DNA from: Isoperla grammatica
Lineage: Eukaryota; Arthropoda; Insecta; Plecoptera; Perlodidae
Assembly (NCBI GenBank): GCA_945910005.1
Contig: OX246745.1
Span: forward strand, 10,596,436-10,660,435
Length of the DNA stretch: 64,000 nucleotides
Direction: 5' to 3'
Shown: positions 45,579 to 55,250 of the stretch, one piece after another
How the letters are laid out: each line of letters begins with the position of its first letter
Numbering within the stretch: position 1 is the first letter of the stretch
Program-made: the position numbers and the translations under genes
The notes under the pieces: model-generated
Told to the model about the DNA's origin: nothing
The model's input: only the letters and a program-made list of their open reading frames with translations
Databases searched by the model: none

Positions 45579-45726
45579 CTTACTTTAAAAACCGGTGCAT
45601 TTTTGGAGTACCCTTCTTACCCCTTCCTCAGACCGAAGACAACTAGAGTTGTCAGTTGGCAGTTGTCCTCGGTCTGAGGAAGGAGTAGGAAGGGTACTCC
45701 GAAAATTCACCAGTTTTAAAAGTAAG
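45579..45726. mobile_element. Foldback MITE of 148 bp
   Basis: The arms ACTTACTTTAAAAACCGGTG, GAGTACCCTTCTTACCCCTT and CCTCAGACCGAAGACAACT are repeated inversely (AGTTGTCCTCGGTCTGAGG, AAGGAGTAGGAAGGGTACTC, ACCAGTTTTAAAAGTAAGT) with few mismatches. The loop is about 15 bp around AGAGTTGTCAGTTGGC. No coding capacity and no second copy in the window. Confidence 0.85.
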
Positions 45727-46156
45727 TTGCCTTGGTAGAGTCTTATATTTGTATATTATGTATTTTTATTCCGGGTCAAAACAAAAAGTTTCTGCGTGTG
45801 ATAGCCTACATATGTTATCATTTACAGAATGCTAGTTTTGCAGAAAATAATATAAACTATGATAAATTTACAAAATTAGTTTGTTTAGCGGTAGAGACGA
45901 TTAAGGCTTTAATGGTCGTAGAGGGAGGAGTCTCTATAAACTAGAGCACAACTTGTCAGGGTTGACTATCGTAGACGAGTATGGCCGAGAGGTTCCTGCT
46001 GTGGCTGTACTTTTCGTTTTAAAGTCCGAAGATGGACCGCGCCAGAATTTTAAATTCAGTGGATGCGGCGATACCTGTCAGCCAAGTTTCAATAACTGTT
46101 CTTCTGGTCATTGTGATAGTTTTAATCGATCTTGCCGATGCCGATAGTGTGTATTA
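45727..46156. other. Anonymous sequence around a possible transposase relic
   Basis: The 70-codon frame 45732-45944 has no domain. See the separate entry for 45941-46030. Confidence 0.35.
45941..46030 (+). pseudogene. Possible MULE-type transposase fragment
   Basis: The frame reads LEHNLSGLTIVDEYGREVPA then VAVLFVLKSEDG. MULE-type transposases carry a Y-x-F-x-L-T-x-L-x-V-V-D-E-x-G-x-G-x-P-V-A segment near their second catalytic residues, which this resembles in order and spacing. It is only about 30 residues, the preceding and following residues do not extend the match, and no ends were found, so the call is weak. It lies 120 bp before MITE M1 copy 5. Confidence 0.3.
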
Positions 46157-46340
46157 GGTCCCAAACACTATATCGGGATCGCAATCGCAATTCGGAAATC
46201 GTGGAAGAGGTAACTTACATGTTTCTTATTGCGCTGTTCAGAATAAAATCGTAATGTCGTAATGGTTTAGCATGAGAAAAATTACGATAGCGATCACGAT
46301 CCCGATCCCGATTACGACGCCGACAATTGTGGTTGGAGCT
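46157..46340 (+). mobile_element. MITE family M1, copy 5
   Basis: 184 bp. Left end GGTCCCAAACACTATATCGG, right end GCCGACAATTGTGGTTGGAG then CT. TTA flanks both ends (ATTA before, TTAG after), the clearest target-duplication candidate of the family. Interior: GAAATCGTGGAAGAGGTAAC, TTATTGCGCTGTTC, AAAATCGTAATGTCGTAATG, TTTAGCATGAG. Arms are rich in GATCGCAATCG and CGATCACGATCCCGATCCCG modules. Confidence 0.85.
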
Positions 46341-46650
46341 TTAGTCAGACGAGTACCGTGGACTCGATCCCATGTGAATTATACAAGAAGGAACGAACAC
46401 CGTATACTTAAATAAGTGCGGAACACGCAGAGAAGGAATGAAAGGATAAATAAATAAATAAATCTGCAATTAAAGTCTATAGCCACTCCGTTTACAAAAA
46501 CTAATTTCAGTAAGAGATGGGATATTATCAATTGAATTTATTATGTGCTTCGTTGTTATGACGGCTCCAACGTCACCGTTTGCATATTCACTAGTTCCTC
46601 AGAGATATGTTTATTTATGTATGTTTAATTTACATAAACAAAAAAAAACA
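46341..46650. other. Anonymous sequence
   Basis: (AAAT)n run at 46449-46464 and otherwise nothing recognisable. Confidence 0.35.
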
Positions 46651-46727
46651 GCCCAAGCTGGGGATCGAACCTTGGACGCTCTGTATTGGAAGCAGAAATC
46701 AACCCCCAGCTCACCAACGAGCCGACT
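46651..46727 (-). repeat. tRNA-like SINE head
   Basis: The reverse complement gives GTTGGTGAGCTGGGGGTTGA (A-box side) and AAGGTTCGATCCCCAGCTTG (B box and T-arm). TTTTTTTTG follows downstream on the same strand. The 168-codon plus frame 46543-47049 runs antisense through it and is not a gene; translated AGDRTLD is a typical artefact of a SINE B box. Confidence 0.6.
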
Positions 46728-49700
46728 CGTTTTAAAAACGTCGTCATTTTTTGCGGACTGTACGGGAAAAAATACAATTACCGTCGTTGGAAAGTTTGCA
46801 AGACGGGTCTGTTTATACAGCATGTCAATATTTTTAAAACAAGGCCGCGTTTCGTGTCGCTCATTTTACCAAGATAATTCTGTAGCCATGGGTGCACATT
46901 TCCTTCCCCGAAACTGCCCGTGGCATTGTGTTGAAATAATACAATTCATTCTTAAATCTCAACTTTATAATGAAGAACCACCCGATGATAAGATTAATTA
47001 TTCTCCTTCTTACTTAAGCAATTTGCATATTTTAGCTATAATTAAGTAATTGTGCGGCCCGGCCCAGCCGCATGTTTTGTAAGATGAACAATGAAGAAAG
47101 ATAAAGAAAGAAAAGTGCTGAACTTGCGAAAGCGTACCCTTACTTTGTATGTACGTTAAGTGCTCCGCTCTTCCCGCTCAGAATACAAGGGTCTGTATTT
47201 ATCTAACCAATGGTAGGTTCGAAGCTAGATGCTATCGAGGAACTTATTACATCTATGGTTACTTTTCTGGATTCTTTATAACTAAAGTGTTTATTGGTTA
47301 ACTGAAATTGTCGCTTCTCACTTTTAAGTATTGGGTAAAATTAAACTTATCTGCACCTCCGTAACGGTTACCATAATTAGAAGCGCAGCCCCAAACCTCA
47401 CTTCAGAAGATAATGGAATTTTACGGGCAGGCAATTAGTTAAGTATAGCCTTAGTCCGCAGGATACCCGTGTAAAGACTAAGGACGAGTAAAGATCCTGC
47501 ACCACCTGTACAAATACGATTTTACACAAAGGCGAGGTCCCTTCGTTCATTAAATTCCTGCAAAGGTTAGCGAAGGAACGAAGTGACGTCACGACTAAAG
47601 GGGGAGGCCCAAGTAATCACGCAGTTAGTTGAAGGATGCAAATGGGGATGATTATGTTGGGTGATGGAAACTTTAATTGGAGGGGTTTGCTTGAAGCTGT
47701 GCGCTGCGCGTGGTGCCGTAGCAGTGGCAGGTGCGCGGGAGTGGGAGTGGGAGTGAGAGAACACTCTGCCAACTAAATGATCATTCACCAATCATCACGC
47801 CCAAACGCGTCAACTTTCTACAGATTACAGAGATAATGCACTTTTATTACACTGTCGTTGACAAAATTAAAACGCGGAACTACCCGCAAAGCTCTCTGTG
47901 TTCAAAGCTCTGTGTGTATGTGAGTTGTGATTTGTGAACCACTTCTTGTCGCTGGTGTTTATGACCATCAGACGCGCGATAAAGCGACTAGACTAGACCA
48001 TACTATCCCAAAGCTTTACTTTCCATTCATATTCACCGATTAGAGAAATGCTTGTTGTAACATGTGAGAATAAACATAGAAACAAACCCCGACTTTATTT
48101 TTGAACTTAACATCGCAAATTCGTTGGATATCAGCTAATGTTTGTGAACTGACAAATCGAGAATGAATCGAACTGCATGTAAATAACTTTGTACAGTGTG
48201 TGTGTTTGTGTTGAGGAAGGATAGCTTTAAAGAGTGGCATTGTGCTACGGCGAACATAGAAGAAAGGAGAATTGGTAATTTCTTCAGAGTTAATCCTTCC
48301 GATGCAAAAATTGATTTATGTGAAATCCTTCTGGTCGATATGGATTACATTATCCCCTACGCATTTAAATTATGCTAAGCTAAAAACAGTTCTTATCTCC
48401 GAGTAAGTAAAAAGTTGTATTTGAATATGCGTGCGAGTGTAATTCGGTGACCATTAAAGAAATAGATTCGGAGATATTGAAGTTGCAAATACATTTTATT
48501 TATCCGAGAGAGGATGCATTGCATGGTATACTTTTGAAGGCTAGAATTCCTTTATAAAAAAGGTTTCTTTAAATGTTTTCGAACTTGAGATAGATTTTGG
48601 TAATTACATTCCAGGCTGTTTCTCTTTCCCGCCTTGATGCCAAGTTTCAACGGAAGCTACACAACTTTTTATCATTCAGGCCGTCATTTGTAGTGATTCG
48701 GTTCCAATTTAAGACAATTGAGAATCACTTTAATGGATACCCATTCATTTTGATTTTTCCGTTAGCTTAGTTTCGCCATTTTGTCCATCAAGTCGTTACA
48801 TAAAATGTGATCTCTCCGAATCCTTATGTTGCTAATTGAATACAATGCCATCAGATCCCTAACTTGACTTTATAATGCCGCTAGTTATATATTATATAGC
48901 ACGCTTTTCAGTTAGCTGTCAATTTATAGTGCTGACTGCTGAGTATTCATTTTTCAAATCATCACGCAGCCGTAATATTGTAGATCTAGTATACAAAGAA
49001 TACAAAATAATAATGATACCAGAGCATACCAATATACACTACTGTCACTTCTTATGTGGATAGAGGTGGCTTTATGGTAACACACGCAGCGATAACTCGA
49101 GAGTCGCAGGTTCGATTTCCCCGAACTAGCAATTTTGAATAGTTTTTCCTGATGAATAGAAACTAGTATTTATTCTTCAAATAGTTCTCAGAAAATACAT
49201 CCTAATTATCTCACTACCCAAACAGGCTGACGAGTGCAATAGTTATCATATAGTAGCTCTTCCTATAGAACCAAAAAGAAAGCATATTTACATGTGAACG
49301 ATGCTATTACTTTCGTAGGCTATTGTTTTGATGAACGGTAATCGCCTGATATTCCTAGTAAAAAGTGATAAGAAGTCACTAGGATAAACGGTAACGATCA
49401 ATACTCATATTCCTAGAAGAGCAAGCTTAGAACTCGCCATCGATCAGGCACATACGTTACAGCAATCAAAACTCGGTTAAAGCCATAAGTGGAGCCCCAG
49501 CCTCGACCTAAAATGGAATTTCCGTGGATGTCCTGACACTGAAATATGGCAGAAGACACCATATGACGCACCGGCCGGACTGCATGGCAACCAGGGTGGA
49601 ACAAAATCAAATACGCACGACTAGGAGGGAAAGGAAAGTATAAAATACTCGGAAAGGATGTTGCCATCAATTCGAAGTGGTAAGATAATGCTGCGAAATG

Positions 49701-50282
49701 GGCCGCTAAGCGAACATCAGGTTCGAAATGGTCAGAAACGTTCTGTGAAGCTTTTTAGAATATTCGTAACGATGTCAGAGCCCAGAAAAGAGAATAGCGC
49801 CCAATTTGTCTCTGTTAACGCAGCTGTTATGATATTCATTCTCTGTTATGGTTAGACTAGAGCCGTAATGTTTTCTCATGTCGAGGAAGACGATACGCTA
49901 TGAAAGGCGTTGCCTTTAATTTTCACCAAAGCAGATACTGATCAAAGTAAAAATACTCGTAATAATTGGTTAGTGCGAGTTCTAATATTGTTCTATCCAA
50001 GGAATTATGCCTCCCTCTGTCACACAGTCACTTGGTATGACCCGATTTACAGCGATTTTAGTTCGTAATACCCTTGCAGGATAAATTGAACGATGGCTAC
50101 GGTTCAAAAAATACGCGCTAAGCCCCAGTAAACATTTCATAATAAGTAAACAAAATATGCGTAATGAGCTATTGTAAAAGAAATAATTTAATACGTAAGA
50201 TCTCGTGGGAAATCATTTTAAAAATAATTATCTAGAAGACGAGACAAATTTGAAAGTTTATCTTCAAAACAATATTTCGAGT
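46728..50282. other. Long gene-free stretch
   Basis: Mostly AT-rich with frames up to 85 codons and no domains. 47740-47760 has GTGGGAGTGGGAGTGAGAG. 48560-48850 is complex and repeat-free. A tRNA-like piece at 49063-49135 is entered separately. Confidence 0.4.
49063..49135 (+). repeat. tRNA-like SINE head
   Basis: GATAGAGGTGGCTTTATGGT, then AACACACGCAGCG and GAGTCGCAGGTTCGATTTCC (B box). AGAGGTGG near the start and TTTTTCCTGATGAAT after the head recall S1, whose body begins with AAGGTTTTTTCC, but the rest does not align. Confidence 0.5.
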
Positions 50283-50320
50283 GTATTACCAAAGATTACA
50301 ATTGTAATCTTTGGTATTAC
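50283..50320. mobile_element. 24-bp perfect palindrome flanked by 7-bp direct repeats
   Basis: GTATTAC (50283-50289) and GTATTAC (50314-50320) bracket CAAAGATTACAA joined directly to TTGTAATCTTTG, a perfect 24-bp palindrome. The palindrome matches the one at 12272-12296 apart from one central T, while the flanking repeats and further flanks differ. This fits two separate insertions of a minimal element with a 7-bp target duplication of the type GTATNNN. Confidence 0.7.
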
Positions 50321-50713
50321 GTTCGCGAGTATACTTGTGGGTAGCTGGTACAATTTTGATGTCGGTTCTCGATAGATACAGTTTGAGCAGAGAAACAATA
50401 GTTGCATAAAATTTACCATTTATAACTCTGTCCCCATGAAATTACGTTACAGCTAACAGGTATTTAAACTGTCTTCTCCGTTTTAGAACAACCTGCCTGT
50501 AAATTATAGTATACTATGTAGCATACGTCCTACTTCCTAGAATAGTGAAGAGTAATTCGCGGGCGTTTAGTGAGAAATACGTACGACAAGCTCACAGTTA
50601 CGCCAATTGTTATTGAGAATAATCTTACCGCCCTGCGTGATGTAGCGGTTTAACTTTTCATCATCAGACGTGATACCGCTGTCACCGCCTTTCTCTGCTC
50701 ACAGATTGTGGAG
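50321..50713. other. Anonymous sequence
   Basis: Nothing recognised besides general AT-rich DNA. Confidence 0.35.
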
Positions 50714-51092
50714 CTCAAGATCAACTTGATCTCCGCCTAGCGGAGGCTCGTCGAACTCCCAAGTTAGGTCGTCGCAGTCCGTTCCACAATGTTTAACATC
50801 ACATGTTATTCAAATGGGAGAAATGTGAAAGAAGACAAATGAAGTGAACAATCAAACAAAATTACCTTCCAAAAGGGATAAATCATCATATTTTAAGACC
50901 TTCAATCATTATAGTCTATCGAAATGTATCTTTTGAGTGTTTTAAGTATTGTATTACATAATCTACAAAGTATATTTAATTGTTATAACAGTTGTTTTAG
51001 TGGGATACAAAATGGCGATTTTGTTCCCTTGCGACGACCTAGCTTGGGAGTTCGACGAGCCTCCGCTAGACGGAGATAAAGTAGACCTTGTG
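50714..51092. mobile_element. MITE of about 380 bp with 60-bp terminal inverted repeats
   Basis: The left arm holds CTCCGCCTAGCGGAGGCTCG, TCGAACTCCCAAG and TAGGTCGTCGCA. The right arm is the inverse: TGCGACGACCTAGCTTGGGA, GTTCGACGAGCCTCCGCTAG and ACGGAGATAAAG. The arms agree closely over about 55 bp. Within each arm CTCCGCCTAGCGGAG is itself palindromic. The interior of about 255 bp is AT-rich and non-coding. Exact outer ends are not fixed. Confidence 0.8.
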
Positions 51093-51353
51093 TAAAGCTG
51101 GAGCAGATTGGAGGCGCTGAAGAGGTACGCTACCTTCTAACCATACACTAAACTGTCGTGTGCATTTACTAGAGGCAAATTAACATCTCATTTCTATTTC
51201 AGTTTTGATATTTAATGTGTCATACTCACATTTATATTGGAGGATAATGTATAATGTATAAGTTATGCGACATCCCCATCAACGTATGTTGCCTATTGAT
51301 TCGCAAATTAGATTGAGCCAAACAATAATACGGCGAGTACAGGAGAGTGGTTA
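51093..51353. other. Anonymous spacer between two MITEs
   Basis: AT-rich, with ATAATGTATAATGTATAAG as a small duplication near 51243. Confidence 0.35.
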
Positions 51354-51481
51354 AGGCCCAACCACAATTGTCGGCATCGTAATCGTGATCGGGATATGGA
51401 AATGGTGAAAGAGTTAACGTACTAATTGGTTCTTATGGCGCTGTTCACAACAAAATCGCAACGTCGTAATGGATTGTAATG
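51354..51481 (+). mobile_element. MITE family M1, copy 6, right end lost
   Basis: Left end AGGCCCAACCACAATTGTCG then GCATCGTAATCGTGATCGGG, the best preserved left terminus of the family, preceded by GGTTA. Interior: GGTGAAAGAGTTAACGTAC, TTCTTATGGCGCTGTTCACA, ACAAAATCGCAACGTCGTAA. After TGGATTGTAATG the match ends, so the right inverted repeat is missing. Confidence 0.85.
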
Positions 51482-52025
51482 TTAAAATCATATTTCTACG
51501 CTTGCGAGAAAAACAGTAAACACGTGTTCTGTCCGACCGTTGATTTACTTATGTGGCGATAGTTCAAAAGAGGGCCAAATTGTTTAGGTTTAGTACACTA
51601 TAGATATATGTGCCTTCTTATAAATCCGGGAAACAAATAAAATGTTACAAATCTGAATAGTTTGTTTTTTCCCCTGAAGCAAACCTTCGTTTAATACCAA
51701 ACTACTCTGGAAAAGAAAGAAATCCATAATAACTCCATGATAAGTTGTGACAGTGAACACGGGGGCGATGATTGGTACTCAAGTCTCAAGGACCAGTAGA
51801 AACAGTTAGTGAGGCACGTGCTAGCGTGAAACGCAGGCAGCTACATCAACGCCAAATCGATTGCGACCACCACGCTATATTTTAGTTTATTTGCAGCTGT
51901 TGTGTAAAACACTGTAGTACAAACTCATGTTTACTGCACTCGCGATATGTATGCAAGGTCTTAATGTAGAAACTATTCTAATCCTATAGTATAAATTGTA
52001 GTGGAATCCTTACATAAATATACAA
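51482..52025. other. Anonymous sequence
   Basis: No gene or repeat unit seen. Confidence 0.35.
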
Positions 52026-52361
52026 AAGGTTTATTTATATTCTAATTCAGATAACTGTAGTTTTTTTTTTTTACACAAATTGAACTTTTGGCTGCACAAA
52101 AAACTGGAGTAATGTATTGGGTTTCATAACAAAACAATACAGTAACTGGTATTGGTAGTTATACACTTATACTGCATTGCATTCCTTACTGAAATCTACT
52201 AAAGTTTTATCTATATTCTTATTCAGATAAATGTAGTTTTTTTACACATAAATTGCAACTTTTGGCTGCACAAAAAACTGGAATAATGTATTGAAATTAA
52301 TAAGAAAGCAATAAAGTAACTAATATTGGTAGTTATACACTTATACTGCATTGCAGTTCCT
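52026..52361 (+). repeat. Tandem duplication, two units of about 174 bp
   Basis: Shared blocks in both units: TTATTCAGATAA-type, CTTTTGGCTGCACAAAAAAC, TGGAGTAATGTATTG or TGGAATAATGTATTG, ATTGGTAGTTATACACTTAT, ACTGCATTGCA. ATTGGTAG occurs at 52151 and 52325, giving the period. The first unit has a longer T run. Confidence 0.9.
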
Positions 52362-52625
52362 AAATATCGGAGCTAGTTTTGTTTTTACGGAAGCAAACTT
52401 GAAAGCAATGTCTGTATTGGCAGGGTTATATAAATACATACAAAGACCCTTATTAGAGAAGCAGCTCTTGGCGCCCACGCTAGTAAAAGTGCCCACATCA
52501 ATGCGTAATCTGAGCAACCTCCAATACAGCTGGTGTGATATTCCGAATAACATTGATGCTCATTCCAAGCATTATCCCTGTGTCTTACATGGCGATGCTA
52601 TTTGGGCGTTATGCCTCATATTTTA
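52362..52625. other. Anonymous sequence
   Basis: A 91-codon plus frame starts inside the duplication and has no domain; the minus strand is also open. Confidence 0.35.
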
Positions 52626-52678
52626 GCCACGATGCAAATCTGATGAGTGGGTGATTTTAAAGATTATCACGCCACATG
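52626..52678 (-). repeat. SINE family S3 fragment
   Basis: The reverse complement reads CATGTGGCGTGATAATC, AAAATCACCCACTCATC and GATTTGCATCG, matching the middle of the S3 tail (GTGGCG, AATCACCCACTCAC, ATGCAA) at 44336-44440. Head and 3' end are missing. Confidence 0.55.
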
Positions 52679-54257
52679 ACGCTTAACCGTGCGTCGTAGA
52701 GCGAAAGGGGCCAAAAAACGGACGTCCCGTTTTGCTTGTCGCGTCGCCGCCTCGTGTAAAACGGGCTGTTCGATTTCAAAAATGGCCCCGCGTGTGGGGA
52801 CTTTCTAAAAATGTTGAAACCATTTTTTATTACACTTTTTGTGATTGACGACGAAAAATCTCTGCTGAGTACGGTTGAGTCAGTTACGTACGCAGCCAAT
52901 AGACGTGACCAGCGCACAAACATCTTAAAATTTGGAAAAAAAATCCATTCCTCGTTTTTTGGTCTTCGAATAACACGTACATAAAAACGAAGACGACACG
53001 TGCTTTCCCAAAAAGCTTATCATAGGATCGTATTAGTGTATATTTTAAATATTGGTATGAAAATTATCTTCTGAGAAATTGTTAATAAAGAAATCTTAAA
53101 AAAATTACGATAACACTTCAATGAGTAGAGTTATGAATGTTGGTTATTTTAATAGTTTTACTACATGGGAAAGGAATTATTTAATAATAAAAAAAAGGTA
53201 TCGTTTCATTACATTTTTTAATGATTTATGTTTGGACCATGCTCCCCCCAACCTGAAATTTAATTTATTTGCTTTCATAAAAGCCATTTATTTATTTATT
53301 TATTTATTTATCCAACAACAGAATTTACAATTCCAGGCACAATTGGATATAATATACTTAATTGATAGGCTCTTATTAATCTCTTATTAAAGCCATGCAC
53401 CCGTAGACTGCATTGAATGAAAATGAACTGCATAGCATCGTTCTTTTTTGAGTTATGAATCCGTGGCGGCTCGGTTTGAAGCAACTCCGCATTCTTTCCT
53501 CTTTTCTGCCCGCGTTTTGATACAAACGTATTCGTTCTAATAGTTGGAATTAGAAACAAGACTTAAACGCCATTCGTTGATGTAAAAATCTCGTTACTTG
53601 CAGGATGCAATGCCAACTGGGGCTGCGATGCTGGGTTCATTTGATTGCAAGCACAGCTCCAATCTTAGCAGCGGCTGGGTAGTCCTTCTCCCTCGTCATC
53701 TTAGGCGTCGGAAACGGAAAGTTCACAAGTCCAAGTCAACAAGTGTACTAGAACAAAACTTTCATTTCTCGCTTACTCGGCAGGCGTGGGTGTTGGGGCT
53801 CAATGTGCTTGCTTGCTTGCTTGCTTGCGGAGGCGATGCTCAGAACCCGAACACTTGGGGAATACATATGGATTTAGATCTTACTTCCTCTTACAGACAA
53901 ACTCTCAATACACCACTAAATCAATCAGTCCATGAAATGATAGCAATTGAAACAGAAATACTTATGTAAAAATGCTCTTACCAATTTTGCTACCGGAGAC
54001 ACTTGCTAATCAATATAACCCATTTGATTCAAACACTATTAAACGATAGCAAACAATAACCGTATAATATAACATTTAGTATAAAATCAATAATATCAGC
54101 AGAATAATATTCTTCATCACTGGGATATACCTTGTTAACTAGTTCATTGGAAGTAAACTTGATTTCATCGGCAGACTTGGAGTGGTGTTTCCTCAGCCGT
54201 TGGGCTTCGAACTATTGGGCTTGGTTGGGTCTCGAGATAAGATGGAGAACGCACTGA
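52679..54257. other. GC-rich patch, then AT-rich DNA
   Basis: 52680-52930 is GC-rich with an 88-codon minus frame (arginine-rich, no domain) and might be a degraded transposon of unknown type. 53285-53312 is a (TTTA)n run. The 123-codon plus frame at 53598-53969 has no recognisable domain and includes a (CTTG)n run at 53811-53827. Confidence 0.4.
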
Positions 54258-54460
54258 TACACTTGGCTCAGCGGTAACATGCGATACTCTAATTCGGATG
54301 GTCCCCGGCTCGATACCGGCCACCCACAATCCCCACTGAAGTTTTTTCCGAGGTTGTCAAAGGCGAATGCTTGGATTAAGTCCTACCTACTAACAGCGCT
54401 CGTAAATTCCTTCTCAACTATCCAAATACCTTAAAATACCTATAGTTAGTCACCAGGATC
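54258..54460 (+). repeat. tRNA-derived SINE family S1, copy 3
   Basis: Plus-strand copy. Head: ACTTGGCTCAGCGGTAACAT (A box) and CCCCGGCTCGATACCGGCCA (diverged B box). Body: GAAGTTTTTTCCGAGG, AAAGGCGAATGCTTGGATTA, AGTCCTACCTACTAACAGCG, CTCAACTATCCAAATACCTT, AGTTAGTCACC. The final CACCCTATAAC of the other copies is not clear here. Confidence 0.85.
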
Positions 54461-55083
54461 ATACCATTACGGTGTGGGCATGCGCGTTCGGGTAATGGGT
54501 CGGTATTGCTGTATAAAAGAGATTCTACAGAGCAATAAACAATACATTTCAACAAGCAACTACAGAGAACTTTGTACTTTATTTACTTTCTGTATATCTG
54601 TAGCGAGGCTTACACCGTAATTAGCATTTCACTTTCAAGTTTCGTTTACAGTTAATTTGGAAGAGTGCCCCTGTGTTCATTTCATTTGGAAAGCTTATGC
54701 CTCACTTTGGCTATTGATACCTACTGTATTGGAAACAAACATTCCCCTGAACGCTAGTAAATGAACAAATAATACCCCCAGCTGATAAATTATGCATGTG
54801 TACCTAAAAGCTACGTATCCACCTATTAACATAAATAATAATTTATTCCTTTACACTAGAGAATGTGTTCTCAATATGTCACCACTCATCACCCATCGTA
54901 CAATATATACGTGGTAACTCTGCCTGTCGTACGAGGCGGATCAAGTTTCCAATGCAATTAGTCGGAAAGAAGCATGATTTTCTGGCTGGCTAGATGTATC
55001 TTGTTATGTGTGATAATGATGTATGATTATGAATATTATACAACTATGATGTAATAGATAAAAGGTTATGACTGCATCGCACC
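54461..55083. other. Anonymous sequence
   Basis: 54470-54520 has TGGGCATGCGCGTTCGGG. Nothing else stands out. Confidence 0.35.
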
Positions 55084-55250
55084 TAGTAGCCAATAGAGGT
55101 CTTAGCCTACTAACGTCACACGCCAACTAGGCTACTAGTGCGTGCCTACTAGCCAATAGAGCTCTTAGCCTACTAGCGTCACACGCCAACTAGGCTACTA
55201 GTGCGTGCCTACTAGCCAATAGAGCTCCTTCTAGCCTACTAGCGCGACGC
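55084..55250 (+). repeat. 63-bp tandem repeat, about 2.6 units
   Basis: TAGCCAATAGAG recurs at 55087, 55150 and 55213. Each unit has TCTTAGCCTACTA, CGTCACACGCCAACTAGGCT and ACTAGTGCGTGCCTAC. The third unit diverges at CTCCTTCTAGCC and ends near CGCGACGCGCG. Confidence 0.92.

Noticed and set aside
46543..47049. 168-codon open frame, the second longest unambiguous one
   Set aside because: It crosses a tRNA-like SINE head antisense (AGDRTLD is a typical B-box artefact) and has no domain.
53598..53969. 123-codon open frame with a hydrophobic part
   Set aside because: The hydrophobic LACLLACGG part comes from a CTTG repeat; no family recognised.
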